Positions 1 to 11,469 of a stretch of DNA of 64,000 nt are shown here, one piece after another. The first letter of the stretch is position 1, and every line of letters begins with the position of its first letter. The stretch comes from Diphasiastrum complanatum (lineage: Eukaryota; Streptophyta; Lycopodiopsida; Lycopodiales; Lycopodiaceae): positions 44,418,996 through 44,482,995 of the forward strand of contig CM055104.1 of assembly GCA_029204225.1 (NCBI GenBank), written 5' to 3'. Both the position numbers and the translations under genes were made by a program. The notes beneath the pieces are model-generated. The model saw nothing but the letters and a program-made list of their open reading frames with translations. It searched no databases and had not been told where the DNA came from.

Positions 1-173
1 CATAGGTCACATATATCTATATGAACAACATCTAACAGACCTTTTGTTGCATGCCTATGACTCGATCTAAAAGGAATCCTAGTTTGCATAGGTCCACATA
101 TATCTATATGAACAACATCTAACAGACCTTTTGTTGCATGCCTATGACTCGATCTAAAAGGAATCCTAGTTTG
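1..173. repeat. Tandem duplication, 86/87-bp unit
   Basis: Positions 1-86 and 87-173 are almost identical; the second unit has one extra C (ggtccacat against ggtcacat). The duplication lies inside the copia coding fragment. The 87-bp unit is exactly 29 codons. Confidence 0.95.
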
Positions 174-425
174 CTTTCCAAGGATGCAGCTATGGCAGAT
201 AGGGAGATCGACTTTACCATAAGGATAGTAGAGATCAAGTACTAGGGATTGTCTGGACATGTTCGAAACAGATGCATAATTCAAGTGTCCTAAGCGATGA
301 TGTCATAGAAATACTTTATCGACAAGAACAGAGGTTTTCAAGGCTTGACTAGAATCATAATAACAATGTGCCAATCTATATGTATCCATGCCTCTTGCCG
401 AGTGCAAGGATCTTATTAATCTTGT
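1..425 (-). pseudogene. Ty1/copia pol fragment: GAG-pre-integrase and integrase zinc finger
   Basis: Reading the minus strand gives a copia polyprotein segment: the HRLGHLNY motif, then the second half of the zinc finger as CHSCILGKQTR, then HIDICGP at the start of integrase. This region tethers integrase in Ty1/copia elements. The usual Trp before HHRLGHLN is a TGA stop near position 307, so the copy is dead. The element runs off the left edge of the window, where the integrase core should follow. Upstream sequence (about 420 down to 310) still reads as copia-like protein (RGMDTYRLAHC), so the gag-proximal part ends near 425. Confidence 0.85.
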
Positions 426-1370
426 CGCAAAGAATTGCAGAAATGTATACATTTCGAGACAAACCTGAACGCAATAAAAGATAGTATTGATTCAATATGA
501 AACAAAACAGAAGTAAATGAGTACAACAAGTTTGTGGATCAAAGCCGCGCACTTTAAGCTATTTCTGAGTGACTAAATAAAAGTATGAATTAAATGCAAC
601 TATTGATAAGCAGTAAGTGCAATAGCAATCTCTGATCAACTCTAAAGAACTAAGCAAGAATTCTCAAGAGTCGTTCAAGCTTGCAGGCTTGAGAGAGAGC
701 TAACTATTCAATACTTGATCTGATAGTTCTGATCATGTTGATGTAGGAATTTGAATAACTATTTATACTAAGCAATTAGATCGTCAAATACGGCTGCCAG
801 AGTTGGCTGGAGTCTGTTGGCATTCATCCAGTTCTTCTCAGAAGTTGCTTGCTGATAAGTGGTGACATTTGGCCGTAAACAGTATGTCTGCATAAATGAA
901 CATAATAGTCACTCTGTAGAAATGAACGTAAACTGTCATAAGAAAAAAACAATAGTGTCGGCTTTTTGCGAGAAATGCGACAGTGTCACAAAATCTCATT
1001 TTCTTGATATTTGGGATAGCCCCACACTTTGCCAAAGTCATTTTTTTAAAAATTTGAGGCACTTTAAAAAATGCGAAAAATGTGACTCTGCATTTTTACT
1101 CGTAATTCTTGATAGGCGAAAAATGCAAAAAATGCGACACTGCATTTTTACTCACAATTTTTGACAGTGTCGCTTTAAGAGAAAATTGATTGTAGCAAAA
1201 AAAGCGACAGTGTCAAGTTTTGTAGTGAGAGAAAATTCCCAACACTGTTGTCAAACTCCGTGTATTTCTTCAGATTGTGTAAAAAACACTTGTAATTCTG
1301 CAGACTGTGTAAAACATGGGAGAATCCGCAGAACTAGATAAACAGTTGGATGAAAATAAAAAACCGATTA
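426..1370. repeat. Repeat region with recurring GACAGTGTC motif, possibly copia LTR or leader
   Basis: No coding potential is recognised. Between about 940 and 1,215 the motif GCGACAGTGTC and variants (AGTGTCGGCTTTTT, GCGACACTGCATTTTT) recur at least five times, with two diverged tandem copies near 1,063-1,165. The same words recur at 50,830-51,110 in the 5' LTR region of the copia element there, so this may be LTR or leader sequence of the fragment at 1-425. No primer-binding site was found. Confidence 0.5.
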
Positions 1371-4300
1371 GTCGATTAGTAGGAAGGAAAATAATCCAAC
1401 ATGGTCAAAGTGAAATTTTTTGTTTTTGTCATGTGACCTCTTAAATGGTTGCATGGGGTCATTTAGATTCATGATCAAAAGCATTTATGTTATATTCATG
1501 ACCTTAGTGATATGTGACCTATATGATATATCTTTTTAATTGTTGTTGTGTGACCTATATAGCCTTATATGAAATCATAGTAATTAGTTGAAACATCATT
1601 TAGCATTGTAATAAAGATGTTGATCAATGGTATGCTAGTATATGATCGATTGACATTGTCCAATTGTTCGCTTGTTTGATTCGATTTGCTATTGTTCAAT
1701 TCGATTATTCACTCGATCAAATCACGAGCTATCTTGATCATGGGTAGTCATACAATATTGTGGAAGGTGCATGATTGATTTGTGAGATGTCGATCTTGCA
1801 AGCAAGACACCTAATAGAAACAAGATACATCTAAGCTTCTACGACAGTTTGGTTAAGGATTAATTAATTAGAAGTGAAGCTATCTAAGCAATTGTCTAGA
1901 CATTGTCTAAGACTTTGATTGTCAATAGCATTATCTATGGAACTATCTAAGTGGCTACAACAGTGTCTAAAATAGTCTGTCTAAGGAACTTGTTGATCGC
2001 TTGGAAGTGAGATAGTCATATGAATGAGAATGGACCTGGACTTTTCTCGTACAATTGTATAGCTAAATGACTGGAATTGAATGAGGAACATCATCTTGCA
2101 TACAAAGCAACCATAAATAGAAAGGGTGAATGCATATTTCAAGGGAGACCAATCTGATTTCACAACCATCTTAATTACCCACCCTTGAATCACACTCAAA
2201 TAACTTAGGCAAACGATTAAGGACCCTGAAGAGACTAATTGTAGAGAGCGGGGTGGAACACCCATGCAACATACCGCTACCTTTGGTAATGAGAATATCT
2301 TTCTAGCTCATTATGAAAATGCCAACAATGATAGAATTGTGACCATAGGAACCATCCACGTAATTGTGGCCATGTAATGACACACATAATTGTCGAATCC
2401 GAACTCCCAAAGTATATTGCAAGGTTGCAACTGACCTTGTCACAAATAACATATTGAAATTAAGAGTTAATCTGAATCTAGACATTGAGATGCCTAACAT
2501 TTGTCAGGATGAACCTCATTTTGATTGCTCGTCATGAGATACTATTGCACAATAGGCCAATCCAAAGAGATTTATCACTAACTAGCTCGATTCGAGTATT
2601 AATTAATCAGTGGTTGAGTGGGCAATCAATCAATTGAGTATATGACTGATTGTTTGATTTTTATTATTCCATCTTGAAAGAAAGACTGAGTGAAATCATC
2701 ACTCATCTTGGACAAGAGTTCAAACTGAAAGCTTCGAACATTGACTGCTATGTGGTCTTTAAATTAGTTGAGATAGGCCTGCGCACACTATCTACATGGA
2801 TGAAATAAAACTGACAAGATTGTCAAAAAGTATGGCTTACAGTACTAGCATATTCGAATTGCAAGTTTATGATACTTAATGGCAATTTAGGATAGGACGA
2901 ATATTATACTAAATTAGCTCAAATTGAAATAATGGATTCTCGGTCGAGTGATTTTGGTGGTCTTGAAAAAAGAAGACAAATATTATGTTAAATTTCAAGT
3001 TGATATAGCTAATCTGATTACTGCAAGAGGCCATATGGACCATATCATCTTTAGGGCATCTTTATGTGTTGCCCCACCCAAGCAATTTTCTTGATAGCAA
3101 TGTTACTAGAATATTAGATTTTCATTAAGAATAACTAGAATATACATGGATCAGATGTTGGCATGTCTTTAACAAATTGTATTGTATTTGCTCAATACAT
3201 ACGATCTCATAATGATTACTTATAATGTGGTATAGAGTAGCTGGCTATAGTGTGTATATGTCATCGATGATGTCACCATTATAAGATAGCGATTCATCTC
3301 ATGATCGCAACATCAAATATATATTGTTATTGATATTGACATCAATTGTACTTTATTTATTACTTGAATATGATTGTATAATTTCTCTTGCAAATTTATT
3401 CTTACAATGACATTTAATTGGAATTATGAATTCTAGGGAAATTATTGTACCTCCACGTGATTTAGAGAAAGAAAAAAGAATTGAGATCTATCATAGAAAA
3501 AAGGAGCAAGCAAGACTGAAATACAATGAACAACTATTGACTGGTTCATCTTCAAGCTCTTCCATCAATCGACGTAAACCACCTATTGATCCATCACATG
3601 TATGTATATTGATTCATGTCATAATTTTTTTATTTGTAATAGTGGTGTACTCCGATTTGGTTGAGGATAGTGATATAGTATATTGCTCTTTGGAAAGCCA
3701 AGACCACTCCATCACAATTGAAGGTTGCAAATGCACGAAATGTACAAAGACTATTCTGTCAATTTTAGTCACATGTTAGAGTTTGTCACATGGTAGAATT
3801 TGTCAATTTTCACATGAATGACACTGAAATAATTTGTGCTACAATATAGCTTATCATTGGCAATTGGATTATTGGACCAGTTTCAACCTGGATATATGAT
3901 GAGAGGATACCAGGAACATGCACACAATGCAAAGGCCTTAGGATTTGGACAAGGAGGATTGTCAGCGATCATATTTGGTCCAATGGAGTGCACACATAGG
4001 ATCCAAGAGTACAAGAGGTAAACTCTTTAAAGTGTTTTTTGGAAATGCTTTAATCTTTGACCCTTATGGCACTTCAAGCATAGTTTGGCCAATCCACGCC
4101 AAAATCAAATTCTCCTTTCCGGGTCTGGTCGTCGGAGGTTAGGTCGACTGTCAGTTGTCGGAGCTGGCGTAATGATCAACGCATGGATAATCCATGCGAT
4201 TTGAATTTCACGGTCTCCAGTGATTTATGAATAGTTGTTGCCAGAAATGATAGTTGCGTGGAACATCCACGCGTATATCCACGTGAAATTTTTTTTGGCC

Positions 4301-6384
4301 ACCATGTCTATATGCAAGTCTTGACATAGTTTAAAAATGTAGGTCTTTGGATTCCTACTCAAGAATTACTAAAAAGAAATGTAGCTGTTAGTTGTCTGTT
4401 TAAGAACTAGGATAAAATTGCAAAATGTTGGTTGTCTATTCAAGAACATGTGTAAATCTCTAGACTATCAAACAATTCAAAAAGAAAAATTTATGGTAAG
4501 CTATAGGCTATTGCACTTTTTGTACCTGTACAAGATGGGAATATAAAATTTTGGAGTGAAAAGTGATGTATTTTTTTAGAGAGATGGTGAACAAAAGGAT
4601 TTGAATTTGTCATAGTTTGAAATGCTTATTTCTATTTATCATGCCACGTTTTTCTTACATTGTCATTTTTCTTGTAATGGGCACCAGTAACTTAATGTCT
4701 TTAAGTTCATTTTAGTCAAAAGAGATATCACTCTTAAGATATTGAGCTATGTTCTAGAAATGTTCCTAAAACATCCTTTACCTTAGTGATGTATTATGAA
4801 TTTATTAAGTTGAGTAAAAAGAAATTGATCCAATATGTAAATCTATATAGGCGACAATTCCTCTACAACCATACTGCACAATTGGTCTATTAGGATGATA
4901 ACGAGGTATAAATGTCACAAATTGATTGACCATATAAAGTGTACACAAACTTTGCTATACTATGAAAAAGATACAATTTTAATCACGTATTGAAATGCTT
5001 GTGATGATGACATTTGTTGAGTATGCGATTTGATGTCTGAATTAAGCTCTTCTATAGAAACACTCAAATAGCCTTTTTGTGAGTCATAGACTTTCGTGAC
5101 TTTTGCTTGATGGAAAGCTCCTATTGCTTGCCAATGTAATTTCTCCATACCCTGTGAGAACCGTCGACTAAAACTTCCATATTTCTTAGCAAAGATTGTT
5201 GTTGAGGTAGTAGGATATGTTGCAACCAATTTTTAGTTTCATCATTATCAAAGAAATGCATATCGATTATATGAATCAAGTATATGATTATAATATTATT
5301 GTAGAAAATGGTGTAATAAGACATCAATCGCAAAACATGAAATTGAAATACATACCATATAGTGGGTAGCATGGTCTTTTTCCCAACAATATGCTACAAA
5401 TTTGACAAACCATCGGCAATACATTTGTGAGTCGTAATATTATTTTCAAACAAGTTCTCTTTTCATATACCAAAATGTCTAAATTCTTTTTGCACTATTT
5501 CATTGTTGTTCTTGTATTGCCCTTGTTTTAAAAGTCTAGTATTGGTACAATGATATATTTCCAAATGTATGATAATTCTGTAGAGGGTTTTTTATGTGAA
5601 TGGACAAGAGATTTCTAGCCTTTGCAACACTTAGGGATAGCTTGTTTGGAACATTCCCTAGTTTGCTTGATAGTTACATTTCTCTATTTTCACATTTTCT
5701 TGTGCATACTTGCTTTTCGAAAGTATTTTAGTCTTTTGTTATTGCTATTTTGGAGTTTGCTTTGGATTTTGTTTTCCAAGAGAATATGGTATGAAAGCAA
5801 GTCAACTTTTTTGCTATACGTAATTCAAAATGTGCATTATTTAAAAAATCAAGGTCGTCTCAACTTCTAGCCCAATAGGTATTCTTTTCACATTGAAGTC
5901 TTTACAATTTTTCATATGATACAAACAAGGATGTTTGGCCCTAGCTTCATGAGAAACATTCATCTCAATGCTTTCAAATCATTTTGAAGATGACATTAAA
6001 TTGGGAAGTGATGTAGTTTGGCACCAAAAGTTGTTTCCAACCATGTGTTCTACTAAAATGCAAGCATAACTTGTTGAATAAATCCACGATAGCAATGTGT
6101 GGTCTCCTTTCAAAACCTTGAACGAAAACCCATAATAAGATTGCACAACATTTCTCAAACCTTCAAAAGCACATCTTGTCATTGAAATTTAATGCTCAAA
6201 CATTAAATGAACGATAATAGAAAATCACATCATACTCTGAATGTTTTCCATTGACTTTGTGCTCAAATATTTTATAATATGGATCATGTAAGCAAAACTC
6301 TATTTTGATTTAGAAACAATGTTGAATATAGTATTTTGATTTCTATGCTTCACTTATAAGCATGTTCATCTTCTCATTAAAATC
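1371..6384. other. AT-rich intergenic DNA, no supported gene
   Basis: Only short open frames occur. The most protein-like are 3,426-3,602 on plus (charged N-terminus with a Ser run, followed by a GTATGT donor-like site) and 4,960-5,230 on minus. Neither is recognised and neither has a convincing neighbouring exon. I see no RNA gene here. Confidence 0.6.
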
Positions 6385-6394
6385 TAACATGGTT

Positions 6395-6452
6395 GGTTCA
6401 ATTGGTTAGCTTTGGCACCCAAAGTTTCTGTCCTAGGTTAAAATTACCCCCC
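6395..6452 (+). mobile_element. tRNA-like SINE head (relic)
   Basis: TGGTTCAATTGG (about 6,396-6,407) fits the pol III A-box consensus TRGYNNARNNGG. About 35 bases on, GGTTAAAATTA resembles the B box GGTTCRANTCC with three mismatches. A-rich sequence follows. The spacing suits a tRNA-derived SINE. It does not fold into a complete tRNA, and no target duplication was found. Confidence 0.35.
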
Positions 6453-7495
6453 TTATAAAAATAAGTCCTTGCTTTTCTGACTTGAAAAGGTCCTTTTTAT
6501 TTTCACTTGTAGAAAAGCCTCTTGAACAATTATATATTATTGTCAACTTATGTATACACAATCAAAATGATAACCATATAAAAGCTCACAGACAACAGGG
6601 GAATCAATGGCATTGTTTGAGGGTTAACTGAAAAGTGAGTGTTTTCTTAGACGTAGGCAACTCGATGCATATAATCCCATCCCACTTTCTCTCATTATAA
6701 ATTTTGAGAGAGGTCATACTCTTCTACTTACCAAATTTTCTACAAAAAACAAACGTGATTTGGATATCAGAGTACCACAGTTTGTATAGAGAAGGTGATT
6801 TAAATTTACGTGCAAACAGCATAAAGAAAATTCGAACATAAAAAGCCTGGAATTTGCAAAAAACTCGTACTACTTAAAATCCAAGAAATTACTGCATGCT
6901 ATTATTAGCAGGCCAGATGTGATGTTGGAACTGCATAAGATCTCTTTTTATGTTCAAAATGCTTCTGAACGAGCATATTTCTTCATTTCAACAATGAAAG
7001 GAAATACTTGTAACACTAAACTAGCTGCATACTATAGAGCATGTAGACCATACCTTCAAGATCGTAGAAGAAACATCTAAATTCAAGTGATATTCACATT
7101 CAATCAGAGGAAGAGACCACAGTAGCTGGGCTAAATGATATACTGTACAAGCTGCACCAAATAGGCCTGGCAGGTAAGAAAAGAATGTTACAGCTTCACC
7201 AACTTTGTGGGTTTTGTCTCACAAAAAAGCTGCTTCTGAAATTAAGTACCATATACATCTAGCTGCAGGGCCATATCATCAGAAACGAGACGAGAATGAG
7301 CTTTGATCCCAAATGCAGAACCTCTCAGTTGTAAATGTGACAGAGAGCAATTTCTAGCAAGCTGCCATATGTGAAAGGACAAAATCATCATTAATTTTTA
7401 CAATCATTCCAGTTGGCAGGCCTACCAGAAAAAGCTTCTGTGAAACCAGTTTTTTCAGGGTCGGTATTGGCTGTACGTACTGGAAAAGAATGTTG
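6453..7495. other. 3' flank of the lipase gene
   Basis: Downstream side of the minus-strand lipase. It probably holds the 3' UTR next to 7,496. No other gene is recognised. Confidence 0.4.
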
Positions 7496-7640
7496 TTATC
7501 GTTGCTTGTACCAATTACGAGGACCTTCAGGAGCACCAAGCGCCGAAAGAAGACTATCTTCAGGGTCATGGGAGTGGTCTGTGCGAAGAACAGTCCCTAG
7601 GTACTCCAAATGATCCGAAATGCTGTTTCCAATGACTGAT
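7496..7640 (-). CDS. Class III lipase, terminal exon (catalytic His)
   Basis: This is the last coding exon of the lipase that runs on the minus strand from about 36 kb. The acceptor CTGCAG precedes 7,640. The first base completes an Arg codon split with the previous exon (CSR), 47 codons follow, and TAA lies at 7,496-7,498. It begins SVIGNSISDHLEYLG; in this family the His of the DHLxYxG motif is the third member of the Ser-Asp-His triad. The C-terminal tail after the motif is about 30 residues, Asp/Glu/Pro-rich and not otherwise recognised. Plus-strand frames over the same bases are shadows. Confidence 0.88.
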
Positions 7641-8847
7641 CTGCAGTGGATTCAGCCAGTTAACTTCTGTGTGCGAAGTCTACAAAAAAGTTGTAAATGG
7701 TAACAATTTCCTACAAGAAACAAAATACTGCAGACAAGGAACATGTAAACAATGGATGCAAAACTTGAGAGTTTCCTGTCAAGAACATGATTTGCAAGTT
7801 GTAGATAAAGACTGCATTATTCATACTTCAAACTTGTTTGCAATCTTCAAATTAGAGAATGCAAAGGACTTCCAAAGTTAGTAATATATGTTCTCTTGAA
7901 GCAGAATGACATATGTTCTCTTTAGTTTAAGTTGAGTTTATTGGTTTGACTTATGTATGCACAAAGCATGAGATAGCTTAAATACGAACATTCAGCAGCC
8001 CACTGTTTAAAATTGTTTTTCACAGCCTAAATCTCTAGATGGGTATCTTTGATATCAATCTGGAAATTGCACTTTCAGATACATCTCAGCTACTACTCTC
8101 TTCCAACACATTATAATATCAGAACTGCCATTGAAATCTTCACCATTTTTGCAAAATTTCCTTTCCTCTCTTGTTGAAAGCATCCAACACCCTATATATG
8201 CCTTCAGAATGCCAAGGGAGGCATGAACTCAAAGAGCAACACTTCATGACTTGCGACTTAATGCTTTAGGAATCAAAATTGTGCAACCTTCACTGGATTT
8301 CCGGATTTCTATGTTAAAATGCATAGACGTTCGTCCATTATACTGATTTCCAGTTCTTCATCACATGAACTTCAGATAGCAAACCAGCATCAGAAAAGTC
8401 GAAAACACATTCTCAGCTATGATTCATGAAGAGTATAGAGCATCCCCTGAAAAGTCAAATGACAAAGTTGGCTGACAAAGGCAAGAGGAAACAGAAATAT
8501 TTGACTCTGCTGCTTACATAATATCGTTTTTCACTTTTCAAAAACAAAGCCTGTTTACCATGTTCGCACAATAGATTTTCGGTCTTACGCTCTTCCTAGC
8601 TTTTCCTAGCTTCTGCATTTTTATGAAAGTTAACATAGTGTATATGTGGGCCTTTTTCTCTCGAAAATACAAAAATCAGAAATCTCACCTACACTTTCTA
8701 TAATAAAGAAAATGTTTCAGAGAATTCAAGAGAAAAGACCTTATTGCCTTCTGATTGTCTGTGACTTTATCCATATAAGGTAAGAAGGTAAGAAATGCCA
8801 ATGACAATACGTTGTTAAAATCGCTTGATGAGCATTGAATGACATAC
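7641..8847 (-). other. Lipase intron, 1.2 kb
   Basis: The donor GTATGT follows the exon end at 8,848 and the acceptor CTGCAG precedes 7,640. Phase 2 is kept on both sides. No mobile element is recognised inside. Confidence 0.8.
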
Positions 8848-8936
8848 CTGCTACAATCAGGATCTTCACCAGTCCCATCACATATTTTCTGAGTCTCATA
8901 ATTCAATATCCCAAATGCGATTTTATAAATCCACAC
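8848..8936 (-). CDS. Class III lipase, penultimate exon
   Basis: The exon reads 29 codons plus two bases. It starts VWIYKIAFG and contains KICDGTGEDPDCS, which matches the ICDGSGEDPxCSRSV signature of plant class III lipases just before the catalytic His block. The acceptor is TTGACAG and the donor CAG/GTATGT. The intron upstream (8,937-17,649) is 8.7 kb and carries a LINE fragment and a gypsy element in the opposite orientation. Confidence 0.92.
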
Positions 8937-9023
8937 CTGTCAACCACAATATTATGGTTAAGAGGTAAACAGAGGTATGGGAAAATTAATGGCATACACA
9001 TACAACATCAAGCATAAATATGA

Positions 9024-9025
<2 letters not shown>

Positions 9026-9059
<34 letters not shown>
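9026..9059. repeat. (CT)n microsatellite
   Basis: About 16 uninterrupted CT dinucleotides at the edge of the LINE fragment. Confidence 0.95.
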
Positions 9060-9061
<2 letters not shown>

Positions 9062-9560
9062 CTGCTTTGTAGATTTTCAGAAAGACTTTGATTCCACTCC
9101 TTATTCAGTGGCTTCGCGACTTGGGATATGGTACTTGCTGTTATGGCATTATACGAGAATTTTGGGACAATTCAGAGTGAGTGCCATAGGGGTGAAACAG
9201 GATTGCTCTCTTTCACCTACTCTCTTTGGACTTTATATTGATAAGTTAGAGAGGTTATTGATCATTGTGGCGGTACTGGCTGCAGACTTGGCGATATTTT
9301 GATTGCCATTCTACTATATGCAGATGATGTGGTACTGGTCTCACCGACTAGAGAGGGGCTTCAGAGGCAGCCAGACAGTCTCCACACTTCTGCACCAGAT
9401 GGGGCTTGAGGGTTAAAATCTCAAGACCAAAATCATGATCTTCAATAGCTCCAGAGCTTTTATGCAGCATCAAGAGCTTATATTTGACGGCTAGCCCTTG
9501 GAGGTAGTGTCATCCTACACCTATTTGGGAGTTCCTTTCTTTGGACCTACTTTTTGTATG
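9062..9560 (+). pseudogene. LINE reverse transcriptase fragment
   Basis: Plus-strand translation shows the non-LTR reverse transcriptase blocks in order. A VDFQKDFDS segment comes first (usual form VDxxKAFD), then GVKQDCSLSPTLFGLYIDKLE-type sequence (usual form GVKQGCPLSP), then the catalytic YADDVVLV at about 9,317. A KTKIMIFNSS block and SYTYLGVPF follow. Frames shift at least twice (near 9,100 and 9,300) and stops interrupt the thumb region. Endonuclease and C-terminal parts are absent. It sits inside a lipase intron, antisense to the host gene. The style resembles LINEs of seed-free plants, but this is only an impression. Confidence 0.85.
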
Positions 9561-10151
9561 TGATGAGCAGCTATGGCTAGACTTGGGAAGGGATATTCTT
9601 CCCTTGTCCAGCTAGAGAAAATTTGTTTTAGTAAGTATATTCGGGATGCTCCGAGTAAATGTTGACTCTACGATGATTTAGGCTAGGAATCTTTTTCAGA
9701 TCAGACTTAGTGATCAGGTCAGCGACCAGAGAGCTACTGAAATTTCAGTAATTGGGATCCTTGTTTGGCTGCAAATTCGAGTTTTTTGGAGCAGCAACAA
9801 TCCTGATCAGGCAGCGAGGGCAGTCAGTAGCCTAAAACGAAGTTTGGCCTACAATTTCAAGTTCGAAATCTGATCTTTTGAAGCAGCAGACTACTACCTC
9901 TGACAGCGAGGGTAGGTGAGCAAGAAAGATCCGGAAATTATTTGCTTTTTGAGCCCTGAATTCTGATTTTTTCCAGGCCGGCAGGTCTGAAATCTGCTGT
10001 GGAAGAGCTGAGAGGGTTCTTCTTCGTATTTTCTTTGGAAGTACAGTCCTCAGAAACAACTAAGTTTTCTTTCCCTTTTTTGTATAATTCTAATTAGTCT
10101 TTTCGACTTTTTTGAGAAGAAACGTCAGGCACTCCTTTTCTATCTCTGAAA
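9561..10151 (+). other. Probable gypsy leader or truncated 5' end
   Basis: Non-coding sequence between the LINE fragment and the gypsy gag start. It contains two related stretches (near 9,780-9,830 and 9,840-9,990) with repeated CAGCGAGGG and TCAAGTTCGAAATCTGATC-like words. No LTR matching 20,441-20,798 and no clear primer-binding site was seen, so the 5' LTR is probably lost. Confidence 0.4.
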
Positions 10152-11000
10152 ATGACCACTTCTCCGGGACCTGATCAACCCCTGACAAGAGGCATTGATG
10201 AATTAAAAACGGAATCTCTGAGGTTCAATAAGGAGAAAGAACCCATGGAGGTGGAGGAACAAGAACAATTCGCCAAAGAACTCGACGAATTGGTTACCAA
10301 GGAGCAATATCTCCACTTAGTAACAGAGGTGGATGAACTGAAACTGGCTTTAGCCAATTTCAAGTTCAGTGTGGACGACTCGTCTTCCCTCCACTTCTCA
10401 GTTGTCCCCCTTCTCCACTTCCATCAGTTTCGGGTGAGCCTATGCGGTCTCATCCCAGCGTCTTTAAAGACTTAAAGCCTCCTACTTTTATCGGGGAAGA
10501 GAAGGATAGAAACGCAGATATTCTACACACCTTCCTCAGCACATGGAAGAACATTCATGGTCTTAAACAAAACCCTGACCATTTGCAAGCTATTGAGGCC
10601 AATCTTTCCTTAGGGCCCATGCCCTGTAAGTGGTGGTTAAACCTCCAGGAGACTGGGCAGACCCCCCGGTCATGGAAAGCTTTTGAAGAAACATTCCTAA
10701 GAGAGTTTCTCCCAGAAATTGATAGAGCCTGGGAAGCCTGGGAAAAAACAGTAATGGACAAATCTTTAATCCAATATATCTTGCAGTATCGAGAGGATGG
10801 ATGATTATCAGAAAATCAGAGGATTTTTCTGTGGCCTTAAAGATGAATATAAAGTAGAGGTACAGAGAAACTCGCCTACTACCCTAGAGCAAGCTCTCAA
10901 ATATGCTCAAATCTATGATGATTCAGTGGGTAGGAAGAAGGCGAGACAACAGCCTCTTTCTGAGCAGTCTCCTCATAAAGACTTTCAATTTAAAAAGAAA
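10152..11000 (+). pseudogene. Ty3/gypsy gag
   Basis: Gag of a chromovirus-like gypsy element, spread over three frames: 10,152-10,475, 10,442-10,804 and 10,797 onward. The first part is an acidic Glu/Lys-rich coiled-coil-like segment starting MTTSPGPDQPL. The second holds the capsid-like block (FKDLKPPTFIGEE, then WKNIHGL, WWLNLQETG, FEETFLREFLPE). The third continues with FFCGLKDEYKVEVQR and TLEQALKYAQIYD, typical of retrotransposon gag capsid. Frameshifts at about 10,450 and 10,800 break it. No CCHC knuckle was seen after the capsid region. Confidence 0.85.
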
Positions 11001-11414
11001 TTAGTCAAAGTCATGGTTCATAATGAGGCAACCCATAATTTCATCAATTACACCCTAGTTAAAAAACTCAGACTTCCAGAAGTACCTAGTGAGCAGGGGT
11101 ACATAGTTTCATTAGCTAAGGGTGAAGATAAGAAAATTTGGGAAACTATGGTAAATAATCTAAATCTTGGTATTCAGGGGTACCAAGATGAAATAAACTT
11201 TCAGATAATACACCTGGATCGCACAGACATTGTTCTCGGGAGAGATTGGCTCTACTGCTTAGGACCTTCCCTCCACAGAAATTATCAGGAGAACACCCTC
11301 AGCTTTCAGCATAAAGGCCGAGAGATCCAGTTGCATGGGGAGCATGATGTCCCCAACAACCCTATGGTCTGCAGTTCAGAGCTCTATCAGCTAATCGGAG
11401 ACGACGACCATTAG
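11001..11414 (+). pseudogene. Ty3/gypsy aspartic protease with lost active site
   Basis: The protease fold is visible: VMVHNEATHNFINYTLVKKL aligns with the usual DSGATHNFI, and DIVLGRDWL is the second conserved block. The catalytic D-S-G is replaced by H-N-E, so this copy cannot be an active protease. A stop at 11,412-11,414 separates it from the reverse transcriptase, which restarts in another frame near 11,470. Confidence 0.8.
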
Positions 11415-11469
11415 GTATTCTTATGTGACTTTCAGTTTATTCCATAAGTTTCTATTTCTAGTTCTTTAC

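Noticed and set aside
5622..5870. Hydrophobic 82-codon plus frame
   Set aside because: Composition follows T richness; no family match or gene context.
7413..7613. Plus-strand frame of 66 codons
   Set aside because: It is the antisense shadow of the terminal lipase exon, which has family motifs and splice sites.
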